NCBI GenBank assembly: GCA_021772015.1
Contig: JAETNS010000008.1
Location: forward strand, 62,001 to 126,000
From: Prevotellaceae bacterium
GTDB lineage: Bacteria > Bacteroidota > Bacteroidia > Bacteroidales > Muribaculaceae
DNA length: 64,000 nucleotides
Direction of reading: 5' to 3'
Numbering within the stretch: the stretch's first letter is position 1; each line of letters starts with the position of its first letter. Shown in pieces: positions 9,121 to 17,983 of the stretch. The notes beneath the pieces are model-generated. The model made no database searches, had not been told where the DNA came from, and worked only from the letters and a program-made list of their open reading frames with translations. Position numbers and translations under genes: made by a program.

Positions 9121-10800
9121 ATGGATTTCTTTGATGTGGGCATACTTTGTCCCGGAAACACATCCCTGGCTTCGACGCTGATGCTGCTGTCGTTTGTGAT
9201 AGCGGCAGGTATCTTCATCGGAAAGGTGAAGATCGCCGGCATATCGCTGGGTGTGACTTTCGTATTGTTTGTTGGTATCCTCATGGGGCATTTCGGCTAC
9301 ACCGTAGACCCGGAAGTGCTGAAATTTGTCCGTGAGTTCGGACTTATCCTGTTTATCTTCGCCATCGGCCTCCAGGTAGGTCCGGCGTTCTTCTCTTCAT
9401 TCAAGGAGGGAGGCGTCAGGCTCAACATGCTCGCCGTAGGGGGCATATTGCTCAATGTGGCGATCACTGTGGCCATTTTCTTCATCGACGGCGAGACCGA
9501 CATGACGGTGCTTGTCGGGGTGATGTCGGGAGCTGTCACCAATACCCCCGGACTGGCCGCCGCGCAGCAGTCGTTGGTCGGCACGCCTGAAGCTGTCAGC
9601 GAGGCTGTCAACACCATGTCGATGGGTTATGCCGCAGCTTATCCCCTGGGAGTGATCGGCATCATAACCTCGATGCTGCTTGTCAAGTTTATCTTCCGCG
9701 TGAAGGTAGACGACGAGATCAAACGCATGGAGAAGGAGGCCGAGGATGCTACCGCCAAGCCTTACCTTGCGTCAATAGAGGTGACCAACCAGCTTATAAA
9801 CGGGAAGACTCTTGTACAGCTCCATCAGATCATCCATACCGAATTTGTCGTCTCTCGGCTCATGCAACAGGACGGCACTATCATTATCCCCAAGTCGACA
9901 ACCCAGATCCGGGTCGGAGACAAACTTTATGTGGTCATGACGGCCACTGATCTCGAGAGTTTCGAGAGCGTCGTCGGTCCGTCGGTGGAGATGGGAGATG
10001 ACCAGTGGGAGGAGGTTTCCCCCGCGACAGTCGTCAGCCGCCGCATCGTTATCACCCGCAGTGAGTACAACGGCAAGAGTCTCGCTGACCTGCGCCTTCA
10101 TAAGGGTTACAATCTGAACTGCACCCGCGTCAACCGTGCGGGTGTCGACCTGCTGGCCACCCCCGGGCTGCGCCTCCAGATGGGAGACCGCATCACAGTG
10201 GTCGGAGACCTGAACGACATCGACCGTCTGGCCTCCAAGCTCGGCAACTCGATGAAGCGTCTCAACACCCCCAACCTGATCACGATTTTCGTCGGCATCC
10301 TCTTCGGTATCATCGTGGGCTCTATCAATGTCGGGTTCGGGATGAAGCTCGGCCTGGCCGGCGGTCCGCTTGTGGTCGCCATCTTCCTGAGTCGCTTCGG
10401 CTATAAGTTCAAGCTCGTCACCTACACCTCCTCCTCGGCATCGCTGATGCTTCGCGAGCTTGGAATCTGCATGTTCCTCGCGGCAGTCGGAATCGGTGCG
10501 GGAGCCAACTTCGCGCAGACCGTGTTCAACGAGACCGGCATGTGGTGGGTGATCTGGGGCTTCATCGTGACGTTCGTGCCCCTGATGATCATCGGTTGCA
10601 TCGGACGCGGCCTTTTCAAGATCAACTATCTCACGCTGATGGGTATGATGTCGGGCGGATACACTGATCCCCCGGCCCTGGCCTATGCCAACAACTCCAC
10701 CGCCTCCGACGCTCCGGCGGTCGCCTACTCCACGGTCTATCCTCTGACGATGTTCCTTCGCGTGGTCGCCGCCCAAGCCCTGATCCTCTGCTTCACCTGA
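9121..10800 (+). CDS. AspT/YidE/YbjL-type transporter with two TrkA-C domains
   Basis: 559 residues from the ATG at 9121. The frame is open from 8983, but that stretch encodes a non-conserved peptide and contains the promoter -7 element. The layout is an N-terminal block of hydrophobic helices (GNTSLASTLML, then GLILFIFAIGLQVGP), two RCK_C/TrkA-C domains in the middle (IEVTNQLINGKTL and ITRSEYNGKSL, each ending in a VGD or MGD turn), and a second helix block (GLAGGPLVVAIFLSRFG, then GYTDPPALAYA). This duplicated arrangement is typical of the AspT/YidE/YbjL antiporter-duplication family. The substrate cannot be read from sequence; E. coli YidE and YbjL are uncharacterised and AspT exchanges aspartate and alanine. 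Palindromic repeats flank it on both sides. Confidence 0.88.
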   Translation: MDFFDVGILCPGNTSLASTLMLLSFVIAAGIFIGKVKIAGISLGVTFVLFVGILMGHFGYTVDPEVLKFVREFGLILFIFAIGLQVGPAFFSSFKEGGVRLNMLAVGGILLNVAITVAIFFIDGETDMTVLVGVMSGAVTNTPGLAAAQQSLVGTPEAVSEAVNTMSMGYAAAYPLGVIGIITSMLLVKFIFRVKVDDEIKRMEKEAEDATAKPYLASIEVTNQLINGKTLVQLHQIIHTEFVVSRLMQQDGTIIIPKSTTQIRVGDKLYVVMTATDLESFESVVGPSVEMGDDQWEEVSPATVVSRRIVITRSEYNGKSLADLRLHKGYNLNCTRVNRAGVDLLATPGLRLQMGDRITVVGDLNDIDRLASKLGNSMKRLNTPNLITIFVGILFGIIVGSINVGFGMKLGLAGGPLVVAIFLSRFGYKFKLVTYTSSSASLMLRELGICMFLAAVGIGAGANFAQTVFNETGMWWVIWGFIVTFVPLMIIGCIGRGLFKINYLTLMGMMSGGYTDPPALAYANNSTASDAPAVAYSTVYPLTMFLRVVAAQALILCFT

Positions 10801-10843
10801 CCTAACCCAAGCATTGTTTTGCTCGCTGAATTATTAAATATAT

Positions 10844-10975
10844 AGGTCTCGCAGATTACGCGGATTACGCAGATTGCCATCTGGAAGAATTTTTAATCTT
10901 TTTGGACGGTCTGATTAATATTTTTACGATTTATGCCGGATGGCAATCTGCGTAATCCGCGTAATCTGCGAGACT
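10844..10975. repeat. Palindromic repeat, copy 4, upstream of the GxxExxY gene
   Basis: Arms at 10844-10884 and 10936-10975 pair over about 39 nt with one internal mismatch. The spacer is a 51-nt AT-rich loop, longer than in copies 1, 5 and 6. The 9-nt unit is the agattacgc variant and the partner arm has the matching gcgtaatct variant. The repeat ends 22 nt before the ATG of the gene at 10998. Confidence 0.92.
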
Positions 10976-10997
10976 GATCAATACCAATTATAGAGAA

Positions 10998-11375
10998 ATG
11001 GATTTGGATGAAATCACATATAGAATAATCGGCGCGGCATACAAGGTGCACGGTGAACTTGGTCCTGGTCTTCTTGAGAAAATCTATGAGGAGGCATTGG
11101 CATATCAATTGTATGAAGAGGGATTACATGTGGAGAAGCAGATTGCCTTACCTGTGTTTTATCGTGGGCATCGTCTCTCTGTTGAATACAGGCTGGATAT
11201 GCTTGTTGAAGATTCTGTGATTGTGGAATTGAAAAGTGTCTCGGAGATTACCGATCTTTTCAAAAAGCAATTATTGACATATCTTAAAGTCGCAGATAAA
11301 CAAGTAGGTCTGCTTATTAATTTTAATGTCAGAAATTTACAGTGTGGAATAACACGAATCGTCAATGATTATTAA
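10998..11375 (+). CDS. GxxExxY protein, PD-(D/E)XK nuclease fold
   Basis: 125 residues, full length for the GxxExxY family (PDDEXK_3-like). The name motif is seen as GLLEKIY at residues 24-30, after the usual N-terminal IGAAYKVHGELGPG. A nuclease-type triad is present: D67 in YRLDMLV, then E77 and K79 in VELKS. The family is widespread and its biochemical role is not established to my knowledge. The gene is AT-richer than its neighbours. It starts 22 nt after a family palindrome, and a remnant half-site (agattatccgtgtaatct) lies 10 nt after its stop, so gene and repeats may form one unit. No promoter of its own is visible. Confidence 0.9.
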   Translation: MDLDEITYRIIGAAYKVHGELGPGLLEKIYEEALAYQLYEEGLHVEKQIALPVFYRGHRLSVEYRLDMLVEDSVIVELKSVSEITDLFKKQLLTYLKVADKQVGLLINFNVRNLQCGITRIVNDY

Positions 11376-11384
11376 CCCAAGCCC

Positions 11385-11404
11385 CAGATTATCCGTGTAA
11401 TCTA
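11385..11404. repeat. Remnant of the palindromic repeat downstream of the GxxExxY gene
   Basis: agatta and taatct around a 6-nt centre resemble the core 9-nt unit of the palindrome family. It is short, so it could be chance; position directly after the GxxExxY stop makes it notable. Confidence 0.45.
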
Positions 11405-11409
11405 TAGCC

Positions 11410-13236
11410 ATGAATGAGTTTTTCGCCATATTGAAGCGGTTTGTGCCGCCTTACAAGAAGTACCTGGCGCTGAATGTCTTCTTCAATATATTGTCGGCAT
11501 TCCTGACGCTGTTTTCCTTCGCGGTCATCATCCCGATACTTGAGATGCTGTTCAAGGTCAAGGAGGCGACCTATGGCTATATGGCCACAGGGTCAGCATC
11601 GCTCAAGGATGTGGCCGTCAACAACTTCTATTATTATACCCAGGAGGCGATCGCTCATTATGGCCCGACAGCCACGCTCGCTCTTCTGGCTGCACTCCTC
11701 GTTGTGATGACCGGACTCAAGACCGGGGTGACATTCCTTGCCTCATATTTTGTGATCCCGATGCGCAACGGTATCGTCCGCGACATCCGCAACTATGTCT
11801 TCGACAAGATGGTGGCCCTGCCGATCTCCTTCTTCACCCAGGAGCGGAAGGGGGATGTCATGGCCCGCATGACAGGTGATGTCGGGGAGATCGAGAACTC
11901 CATCATGGCCTCCCTCGACATGATGTTCAAGAACCCGATCATGATCATCGTCTGTCTGGTGATGATGATCATCATCTCCTGGCAGCTCACGCTGTTCGTC
12001 CTGATACTGCTGCCATTGGCAGGGATGGTGATGGGAAAAGTCGGCAAGCGTCTCAAACGTCAGTCGCTCGAGCAGCAGGGACAGTGGGGAATCCTGATGT
12101 CAAACATCGAGGAATGTCTCGGAGGGCTGCGAATCATCAAGGCGTTCAACGCCGAGAGGAAGGTGCGTGACCGCTTCCACCGCGAGAACCAGCTCTTCTA
12201 CCGCCTTTCCAACCGCATAGCACGTCGTCAGAGCCTTGCCCACCCGATGAGCGAATTCCTCGGCACGCTGTCGATCGCCATCGTCCTGTGGTTTGGCGGC
12301 GCGCTGATCCTGTCAGGCACATCCTCGATGAACGCCGCCTCGTTCATCTATTACATGGTCATCTTCTACTCCATCATAAATCCGGCCAAGGACCTGTCCA
12401 AGGCGATGTACTCTATCCAGAAAGGTCTGGCCTCGATGGAGCGTGTCGACAAAATCCTCAACGCCGACAATCCGATCAAGGATCCGGCCAATCCACGCCA
12501 TATAGAGAAACTTAAAGGGGATATCCGCTACAAGGATGTCACTTTCAGCTACGGCACCAACGAGGTGCTCCATGATGTCGACCTGGAGATCCCCGCAGGG
12601 GCGACTGTCGCCCTTGTCGGTCAATCAGGATCCGGCAAGTCGACAATGGCCGACCTGTTGCCCCGTTTCTATGATGTCGACAGGGGGACGATAACGGTTG
12701 ACGGGATAGATGTCCGCGACATGAAGGTACACGATCTGCGGTTACTCATGGGTAATGTAAACCAGGAGGCGATACTCTTCAACGACACATTCTTCAACAA
12801 CATCACTTTCGGGGTCGAGGGGGCTACCCTCGAGGAGGTCCGTGCGGCAGCGCGTGTCGCCAATGCCGACGATTTCATCATGGCCACCGAGCAGGGTTAC
12901 GACACCAACATCGGTGACCGAGGATGCCGCCTCTCCGGCGGTCAGCGTCAGCGCGTCTCCATCGCCCGCGCCATACTCAAGAATCCGCCGGTGCTGATCC
13001 TTGACGAGGCTACCTCCGCTCTCGACTCCGAGAGCGAGAAGCTTGTTCAGCAGGCTCTCGAGCGGCTGATGAAGGGGCGCACCACCCTTGTGATCGCCCA
13101 TCGCCTTTCGACCATCCGTAACGCCGATCTCATATGTGTTATGCATGAGGGACGCATCGTCGAGCGCGGAACCCATGAGCAGCTTCTCGCCCAGGGAGGC
13201 TACTACTCCCATCTGGTCGAGATGCAAAACCTGTAA
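11410..13236 (+). CDS. ABC exporter, fused permease and ATPase (MsbA-like)
   Basis: 608 residues, the usual length of a half-size type IV ABC exporter that works as a homodimer. The N-terminal part has six hydrophobic helices (from LNVFFNILSAFLTLFSFAVI on) with the coupling-helix region RNGIVRDIRNYVFDKM. The C-terminal ATPase has Walker A GQSGSGKST at residues 404-412, the signature LSGGQRQRVSIARAIL from about 508, and Walker B with DEATSALDSES from about 529. The closest known functional class is lipid or lipid A export (MsbA), but sequence alone does not fix the substrate. A family palindrome follows its stop. The start ATG sits 34 nt after the GxxExxY stop and no separate promoter is evident. 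Confidence 0.92.
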   Translation: MNEFFAILKRFVPPYKKYLALNVFFNILSAFLTLFSFAVIIPILEMLFKVKEATYGYMATGSASLKDVAVNNFYYYTQEAIAHYGPTATLALLAALLVVMTGLKTGVTFLASYFVIPMRNGIVRDIRNYVFDKMVALPISFFTQERKGDVMARMTGDVGEIENSIMASLDMMFKNPIMIIVCLVMMIIISWQLTLFVLILLPLAGMVMGKVGKRLKRQSLEQQGQWGILMSNIEECLGGLRIIKAFNAERKVRDRFHRENQLFYRLSNRIARRQSLAHPMSEFLGTLSIAIVLWFGGALILSGTSSMNAASFIYYMVIFYSIINPAKDLSKAMYSIQKGLASMERVDKILNADNPIKDPANPRHIEKLKGDIRYKDVTFSYGTNEVLHDVDLEIPAGATVALVGQSGSGKSTMADLLPRFYDVDRGTITVDGIDVRDMKVHDLRLLMGNVNQEAILFNDTFFNNITFGVEGATLEEVRAAARVANADDFIMATEQGYDTNIGDRGCRLSGGQRQRVSIARAILKNPPVLILDEATSALDSESEKLVQQALERLMKGRTTLVIAHRLSTIRNADLICVMHEGRIVERGTHEQLLAQGGYYSHLVEMQNL

Positions 13237-13250
13237 CCCTCGATAAGGAA

Positions 13251-13330
13251 AAGGTCTCGCAGATTACGCGGATTACGCAGATTAGCCATTCAGATGGAAT
13301 CTGCGTAATCCGCGTAATCTGCGAGACCTT
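13251..13330. repeat. Palindromic repeat, copy 5 (perfect 33-bp arms)
   Basis: Arms 13251-13283 and 13298-13330 are perfect reverse complements over 33 bp with a 14-nt loop, itself partly paired (ccat/atgg). Each arm has 2.5 copies of the 9-nt agattacgc unit. It lies between the convergent ABC exporter and trxA genes. Confidence 0.95.
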
Positions 13331-13382
13331 TCCAATCAATCTAAGGAGGAGTTGTGGACTCTTCCGAGACTGCAACGAGTCG

Positions 13383-13424
13383 CTTTCCTTGGATTCCACA
13401 TCTCTCCGTGGAATCCAAGGAAAG
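13383..13424 (-). terminator. Hairpin downstream of trxA
   Basis: A perfect 17-bp stem (13383-13399 with 13408-13424) and 8-nt loop, starting 10 nt beyond the trxA stop. There is no T tract, so it may act as a 3'-end stabiliser as well as a terminator. Its sequence is unrelated to the palindrome family. Confidence 0.7.
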
Positions 13425-13434
13425 TACCGCGTAA

Positions 13435-13749
13435 TCACTCGTCGGATTTGGTAGGGATGTGCTCGCGGATCTTGGCCTCGAGGAGATCGGCCTGCTGTAC
13501 TCCGACGGTGCGCCATACGGCTTCTCCGTCTTTGAACAGGATCAGGGTCGGCACGGACTGCACACGGTATCGCGCTGCCAGTTCGGCATTCTTGTCGATG
13601 TCGACCTTTACTATGTTGCCTTCATCTCCGATTCTTGTCTTGACCCTTTCAAGGATTGGGCTTTGCATCTTGCAAGGACCACACCATGTGGCGAAGAAAT
13701 CGACAAGCGTCGGTTTCGATGATTTGATGATTTCTTGAAAGTCGCTCAT
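13435..13749 (-). CDS. trxA: Thioredoxin
   Basis: 104 residues, the classic single-domain thioredoxin length with no signal peptide, so cytosolic. The active site WCGPCK has cysteines at residues 23 and 26, and the conserved cis-proline appears in SVPTLILF. It reduces protein disulfides using electrons from thioredoxin reductase, which is not in this window. The 5' side carries a perfect inverted repeat 26 nt before the start. A second thioredoxin-fold protein, a lipoprotein, is encoded at 30000. Confidence 0.95.
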   Translation of the reverse strand: MSDFQEIIKSSKPTLVDFFATWCGPCKMQSPILERVKTRIGDEGNIVKVDIDKNAELAARYRVQSVPTLILFKDGEAVWRTVGVQQADLLEAKIREHIPTKSDE

Positions 13750-13774
13750 ATCTTCAGTTTTAAGTGTTTTTTAG

Positions 13775-13804
13775 ATAATATATGACATTTCAGTCATATA
13801 TTAT
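13775..13804 (-). promoter_or_regulatory. Perfect inverted repeat upstream of trxA
   Basis: ataatatatgac and gtcatatattat are perfect reverse complements around a 6-nt centre (atttca). It lies 26-55 nt before the trxA start codon, so it is either an operator for a dimeric regulator or a leader hairpin. No family is recognised. Confidence 0.5.
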
Positions 13805-13868
13805 AACGTGCAGACCACCTTGATAGTTTGTCATCAGAGGTAAATTAAATTTTTGGCCTTTAAGTGAT

Positions 13869-13900
13869 TTTGGTGGATTGGAGAAAATGTCGTAATTTAG
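13869..13900 (+). promoter_or_regulatory. holA promoter
   Basis: TTTG at 13869-13872, a 20-nt gap, then TAATTTAG at 13893-13900, one base off the TAnnTTTG consensus. It leaves a leader of about 60 nt before the holA ATG. Confidence 0.5.
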
Positions 13901-13967
13901 CGATTGATTTCGGCTATCAGGGCCGGAATCGTGACTAATCCTGTTAATCAGCATCGCATCAGACAAT

Positions 13968-15026
13968 ATGGCAGAAACTCCTACCGCAGATTCCATACGC
14001 AGGTCGCTCCGAAAAGGTGAGGCGGCTCCGGTCTATCTGCTCCACGGCGAGGAAGGCTTTTATGCCGACCTGATATCAAAGGAGGTGGAGAATCTTGTCG
14101 CGCCTGATGACAGGGATTTCGACCTGACGATGCTGTATGCCCCCGAGACGGAGCCGGGTGCGGTCATCGAGGCCGCGCGCCGCTATCCGATGATGTCGGC
14201 GCGCCAGGTTGTCATTGTCCGTGAGATCCAGGAGGGAAACAAACCCCGGTTTTCCCCGACTGCGTATCTTAACGCACTGGCTCCTTATGTGAGGAATCCG
14301 TCGGAGACCACTGTCTTGTGTCTCTGTTTCCGGGGGGCGCAGGCAAAGGGGGCGGAGTTCATGAAGGCCCTGAAAGAGGGGGGCGGTGTGGCCTTGGAGT
14401 CGAGAAAACTCAATGAGAGGATGATCGCATCGACGGTGACGAATTTCATCACCGGGAAAGGACTGACAGTAGACCCCAAGGCGTTGGCTATGCTCTGTGA
14501 CTTTGTCGGCACCGACCTGTCGCGCCTCTATAACGAGGTCGACAAGCTGACGGTGACGCTTGGGCCGAACGCCCGGATCACGCCGGAAGCGGTGGAGCGT
14601 AACATAGGCATCTCCAAGGAATACAACAACTTCGAGTTTGTCGCTGCTGTGGCGCGTCATGAGCCGGAGAAGGTGTTCAGGATTCTGGGGCGTTTCGCTT
14701 CCGATCCGAAGAGCAATCCCCCGCAGGTGTTGATAGTCAATCTTTTCAATCTTTTCTCCAATCTGTTAGTGGCGCATTACGCACAGGACAAGAGTGAGCG
14801 CGGTCTGATGCAGGAGCTTGGATTCCGTTTTCCGATGCAGCTTACGGATGTCCGTAACGCCATGAAATGGTGCGGGCCCTGGCAGACGATAGAGATAATA
14901 TCGCTGATAAGGGAGTTCGACTGCGCGTCGAAAGGAAACGGGTCGCGCCAGGACGCATTCGACTTGCTCCATGACCTTTGCTTCCATATGCTTAACCCGA
15001 TCGGGAGCGCGGGGATGAAATGGTGA
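13968..15026 (+). CDS. holA: DNA polymerase III subunit delta
   Basis: 352 residues, the family length. The delta subunit is the wrench of the clamp loader: it binds and opens the beta sliding clamp. The AAA-like N-terminus has PVYLLHGEEGFYADLI, where the degenerate Walker region of HolA lies, followed by QVVIVREIQE and a long helical C-terminal collar with EYNNFEFVAAVARHEPEKVF. These match bacterial HolA as I know it. It has its own likely promoter. The TPR/PD40 gene follows 21 nt later and is probably cotranscribed. Confidence 0.93.
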   Translation: MAETPTADSIRRSLRKGEAAPVYLLHGEEGFYADLISKEVENLVAPDDRDFDLTMLYAPETEPGAVIEAARRYPMMSARQVVIVREIQEGNKPRFSPTAYLNALAPYVRNPSETTVLCLCFRGAQAKGAEFMKALKEGGGVALESRKLNERMIASTVTNFITGKGLTVDPKALAMLCDFVGTDLSRLYNEVDKLTVTLGPNARITPEAVERNIGISKEYNNFEFVAAVARHEPEKVFRILGRFASDPKSNPPQVLIVNLFNLFSNLLVAHYAQDKSERGLMQELGFRFPMQLTDVRNAMKWCGPWQTIEIISLIREFDCASKGNGSRQDAFDLLHDLCFHMLNPIGSAGMKW

Positions 15027-15047
15027 TGATTTTTTGAATTGCTTATC

Positions 15048-16475
15048 ATGAAGATACACGATCATATCATATCACGGGCAACGGCGGTTGTAGCTGCTGC
15101 GTTGCTCGCAGTGGCCGGATCTGCCGCCCAGAGCCTCGAACAAGCCCGGACCCTCGCTGAGGACGGAAATATCGACGGAGCGATAACGATGTTGCGGACG
15201 CTGGTGGCGGAAGATCCCAAGGACGCGGAGTCGTCGTTGTTGTTGGGTGAACTGCTGTGGGATTCAGGCCATGACTCCGAGGCGATAGAGGTGCTGGAGT
15301 CGTTGCGCAAGCGCGGCGACCGTGAGGCGACGTTGCGGCTCGCCCGCATTTCCCTCGCCGGCTATGACATAGAGGAGGCGCGTCAGCTTCTGGCGGCTTA
15401 TCGCAAGAGCCTTGTCAAGGGGAAACGGCAGATCGCTGAGGATCAGTCGGGAAATCTTGAGGATCAGATCGACCGCGCCGAAGGGATGCTCGACAGAGTG
15501 CAGAACATCGAAGTGATAGACTCGGTGGATGTCGACGCGGAGGAGTTCTTCAGACAATACCCGATGTCGGCCGCCGCAGGGCGCTTCATGGGGCAGGAAG
15601 GGGTCCCCGAGGGATTCCCCGCTGACGGTCAGACTGTCGTCCACGTGACGGAGAGCGGCAACCGTATGGTGTGGTCGGCTTCCGACGAGGAGGGCATCAG
15701 CCGCCTTTACGGTTCGTCGGCGCTTTTGGGAAATGAATGGGAGACTCCGGCGTCGCTGGGCGACGAGCTTGGCGAGGGGGGCGACGCTGCCTATCCCTAT
15801 CTTATGCCTGACGGTGTAACCCTTTATTACGCCAATGACGGTGAGAACTCGCTCGGAGGATATGACATCTATCTCACCCGCATGGGGGAGGATGGGTTTC
15901 TCCAGCCGGCCAATGTCGGGATGCCGTTCAATTCCCCCTACAATGATTACTTGCTTGTGATAGATGAATACACCGGGGCCGGATGGTTCGCCACAGACCG
16001 CAACCGTCATCCCGGAAAGGTCACGATCTATACTTTCGTGCCGCAGGATCTGCGCGTCAATGTAAGTGTCGATGATCCCGCCCTTGCCTCGCTGGCCAGG
16101 CTCAACAATATCGCCCTTACCCTGAAAGAGGGGAAAGATTACAACGCGATCCTCGCCGCGATAGAGGAGGGCCGGTCAATGAGTGGCGCGGAGAAAAGCA
16201 ATGTCGACTTCCTGTTGGCGCTTCCCGGCAATAAGGTATACACTTCGTATGGCGATTTCCGCAATCCACGTGCCCGCGAGGCGATGAAAGTCTATCTCTC
16301 CAAGGAGAAAAAATTAGAGGGTGTTCTCGCCAGACTGGAGGAGCTGCGGGCCGATTATCGACGTGGCGACCATTCACAGGAGGCAGTGATACTGAAACTC
16401 GAAAAGGAGATGGACAATGCCCGCGACGAGCTGAAATTGTTGCGAAACCAAGTCATAAACTTTGAACTGCATTGA
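15048..16475 (+). CDS. Secreted TPR protein with PD40-type propeller repeats
   Basis: 475 residues from the ATG at 15048; a TTG 9 bases upstream is less likely. There is a signal peptide (IHDHIISRATAVVAAALLAV to AQS). TPR-like helices follow (LEQARTLAEDGNIDGAITML, then SSLLLGELLWDSGHDSEAIEVL). From about residue 190 the protein has PD40/WD40-like beta-propeller motifs (YPYLMPDGVTLYYANDGE, then LGGYDIYLTR and WFATDRN). The C-terminus is a charged coiled coil. The TPR plus PD40 order recalls the periplasmic type IX component PorE, but the OmpA-like C-terminal domain of PorE is absent. Function is therefore open; periplasmic scaffold is a fair guess. Confidence 0.75.
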   Translation: MKIHDHIISRATAVVAAALLAVAGSAAQSLEQARTLAEDGNIDGAITMLRTLVAEDPKDAESSLLLGELLWDSGHDSEAIEVLESLRKRGDREATLRLARISLAGYDIEEARQLLAAYRKSLVKGKRQIAEDQSGNLEDQIDRAEGMLDRVQNIEVIDSVDVDAEEFFRQYPMSAAAGRFMGQEGVPEGFPADGQTVVHVTESGNRMVWSASDEEGISRLYGSSALLGNEWETPASLGDELGEGGDAAYPYLMPDGVTLYYANDGENSLGGYDIYLTRMGEDGFLQPANVGMPFNSPYNDYLLVIDEYTGAGWFATDRNRHPGKVTIYTFVPQDLRVNVSVDDPALASLARLNNIALTLKEGKDYNAILAAIEEGRSMSGAEKSNVDFLLALPGNKVYTSYGDFRNPRAREAMKVYLSKEKKLEGVLARLEELRADYRRGDHSQEAVILKLEKEMDNARDELKLLRNQVINFELH

Positions 16476-16514
16476 CCCGGATGCTGCCGGTGTCTGAAAA
16501 CCCTAAATTCAACC

Positions 16515-17972
16515 ATGACGACCTTCATTATCTCGCTTGCCATCCTGATAGGGGGCTATTTCATTTACGGAAAACTGACCGAACGGGTCTTTGGCATTGA
16601 CGCTTCCCGCCCGACTCCTGCGGTCACTCAGGCCGACGGAGTCGATTTCGTCGCGATGCCGACCTGGAAAGTGTTTCTGATCCAGTTCCTTAATATCGCC
16701 GGAATGGGGCCGATATTCGGAGCCATAATGGGAATCATGTTCGGCCCGGCGGCATTCCTGTGGATTGTCTTCGGCACAATATTCGCGGGAGCAGTCCATG
16801 ACTTCATCTCGGCGATGATCTCGCTGCGGTCAGGGGGGATGTCCCTGCCGGAGATCGTCGGGCGCGAGCTTGGACCGGTTGTGAAACAGGTGATGAGGAT
16901 CGTGACGCTTGTGCTGCTGGTGCTTGTAGGGGCGGTGTTCGTGTTGACCCCGTCGGAGGTTGTGGCCGGACTTACTCCCGACTGGTTCTCCATGAAGATT
17001 TGCGCGTTGGTCATATTCCTGTATTACATCCTGGCGACGATGCTTCCGATCGACAAGCTGATAGGGCGGATCTACCCGTTGTTTGGCGCGGCGTTGCTGT
17101 TCATGGGGGTCGGCCTGTTGGGCTACCTGCTTTTCAGCGGGGTTGAGATTCCCGACGGAATGGCCGACGGGCTATATAACCGTCGTCCTGACGCGGCTGA
17201 CGGGCTTCGCCCGCTTTTCCCTATGCTTTGCATCTCGATCGCCTGCGGAGCGATTTCCGGTTTCCACGCAACCCAGTCGCCGATGATGGCGAAATGCCTG
17301 CGCAACGAGCGGCTGGCGCGGCCGGTCTTTTACGGCGCGATGGTGACGGAGGGGATCATAGCCCTGATATGGGCCGCCGCCGCTATAGCCTTCACGGGTG
17401 GTTATGAGGGGCTGGCCGAATATATGGCGACACCGGGCAACTCCCAGGGATCGTTTGTGACAGATGTGTCGTTTGCGTGGCTGGGGACAGCCGGAGGGGT
17501 ACTGGCGATCCTCGGGGTAGTGGCCGCGCCTATCTCGACAGGCGACACGGCCTTGCGCAGCGCGCGCCTGACTCTGGCCGAGATTTTCAATCTTCCCCAG
17601 CAGAAACTTTTCAACCGGTTTGTCATCTGCCTGCCCCTGTTCGCGATAACCTTCATACTCCTGTTTGTCGATTTTGAAGTATTATGGCGTTATTTCGCCT
17701 GGACCAACCAGACCTTGGCGGTCTTCACTCTCTGGGCCTCGACCGTCTATCTTGCCCGTAATGGTAAATTCTACTGGATCACACTGCTGCCGGCGTTGTT
17801 CATGCAGATGGTGACTGTGTCGTACATTTTGCTGGCTCCAAGGCCGGAGGGCTTCGGACTGGATCACTCCCTGTCGTTCGCCGTGGCCACTTTGAGTTGT
17901 GTGGCGGCTCTCGGAGTGTTCAGCTATTACCTGCGCACACTGCGCGCCGATGTCGAACTGATGAAAGACTGA
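16515..17972 (+). CDS. cstA: Carbon starvation protein CstA family transporter
   Basis: 485 residues and a dozen or more hydrophobic helices. It has the CstA signatures FLNIAGMGPIFGAIMGIMFGPAAFLWIVFGTIFAGAVHDF split over helices 2-4, and GFHATQSPMMAKC in the middle. E. coli CstA is about 700 residues; this is the shorter form common in Bacteroidetes and Firmicutes, which lacks the long C-terminal region. In E. coli and relatives the family imports peptides or pyruvate; which applies here is unknown. Inner membrane. The histidinol-phosphatase-like gene starts 11 nt after its stop, suggesting one transcript. Confidence 0.92.
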   Translation: MTTFIISLAILIGGYFIYGKLTERVFGIDASRPTPAVTQADGVDFVAMPTWKVFLIQFLNIAGMGPIFGAIMGIMFGPAAFLWIVFGTIFAGAVHDFISAMISLRSGGMSLPEIVGRELGPVVKQVMRIVTLVLLVLVGAVFVLTPSEVVAGLTPDWFSMKICALVIFLYYILATMLPIDKLIGRIYPLFGAALLFMGVGLLGYLLFSGVEIPDGMADGLYNRRPDAADGLRPLFPMLCISIACGAISGFHATQSPMMAKCLRNERLARPVFYGAMVTEGIIALIWAAAAIAFTGGYEGLAEYMATPGNSQGSFVTDVSFAWLGTAGGVLAILGVVAAPISTGDTALRSARLTLAEIFNLPQQKLFNRFVICLPLFAITFILLFVDFEVLWRYFAWTNQTLAVFTLWASTVYLARNGKFYWITLLPALFMQMVTVSYILLAPRPEGFGLDHSLSFAVATLSCVAALGVFSYYLRTLRADVELMKD

Positions 17973-17983
17973 TTTGTCAACAG

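Noticed and set aside
9772-10776. 334-codon frame antisense to the transporter
   Set aside because: Composition is dominated by D, H, G and R as in other shadows of GC-rich genes, with no start signal or domain.
256-13330. CRISPR array as an explanation for the recurring repeats
   Set aside because: Copies are palindromic, kilobases apart, and are not separated by uniform spacers; no cas genes are present.
13139-13516. 125-codon minus-strand frame across the ABC exporter end and the palindrome
   Set aside because: It translates the repeat and the antisense of a real gene, and overlaps trxA in another frame.
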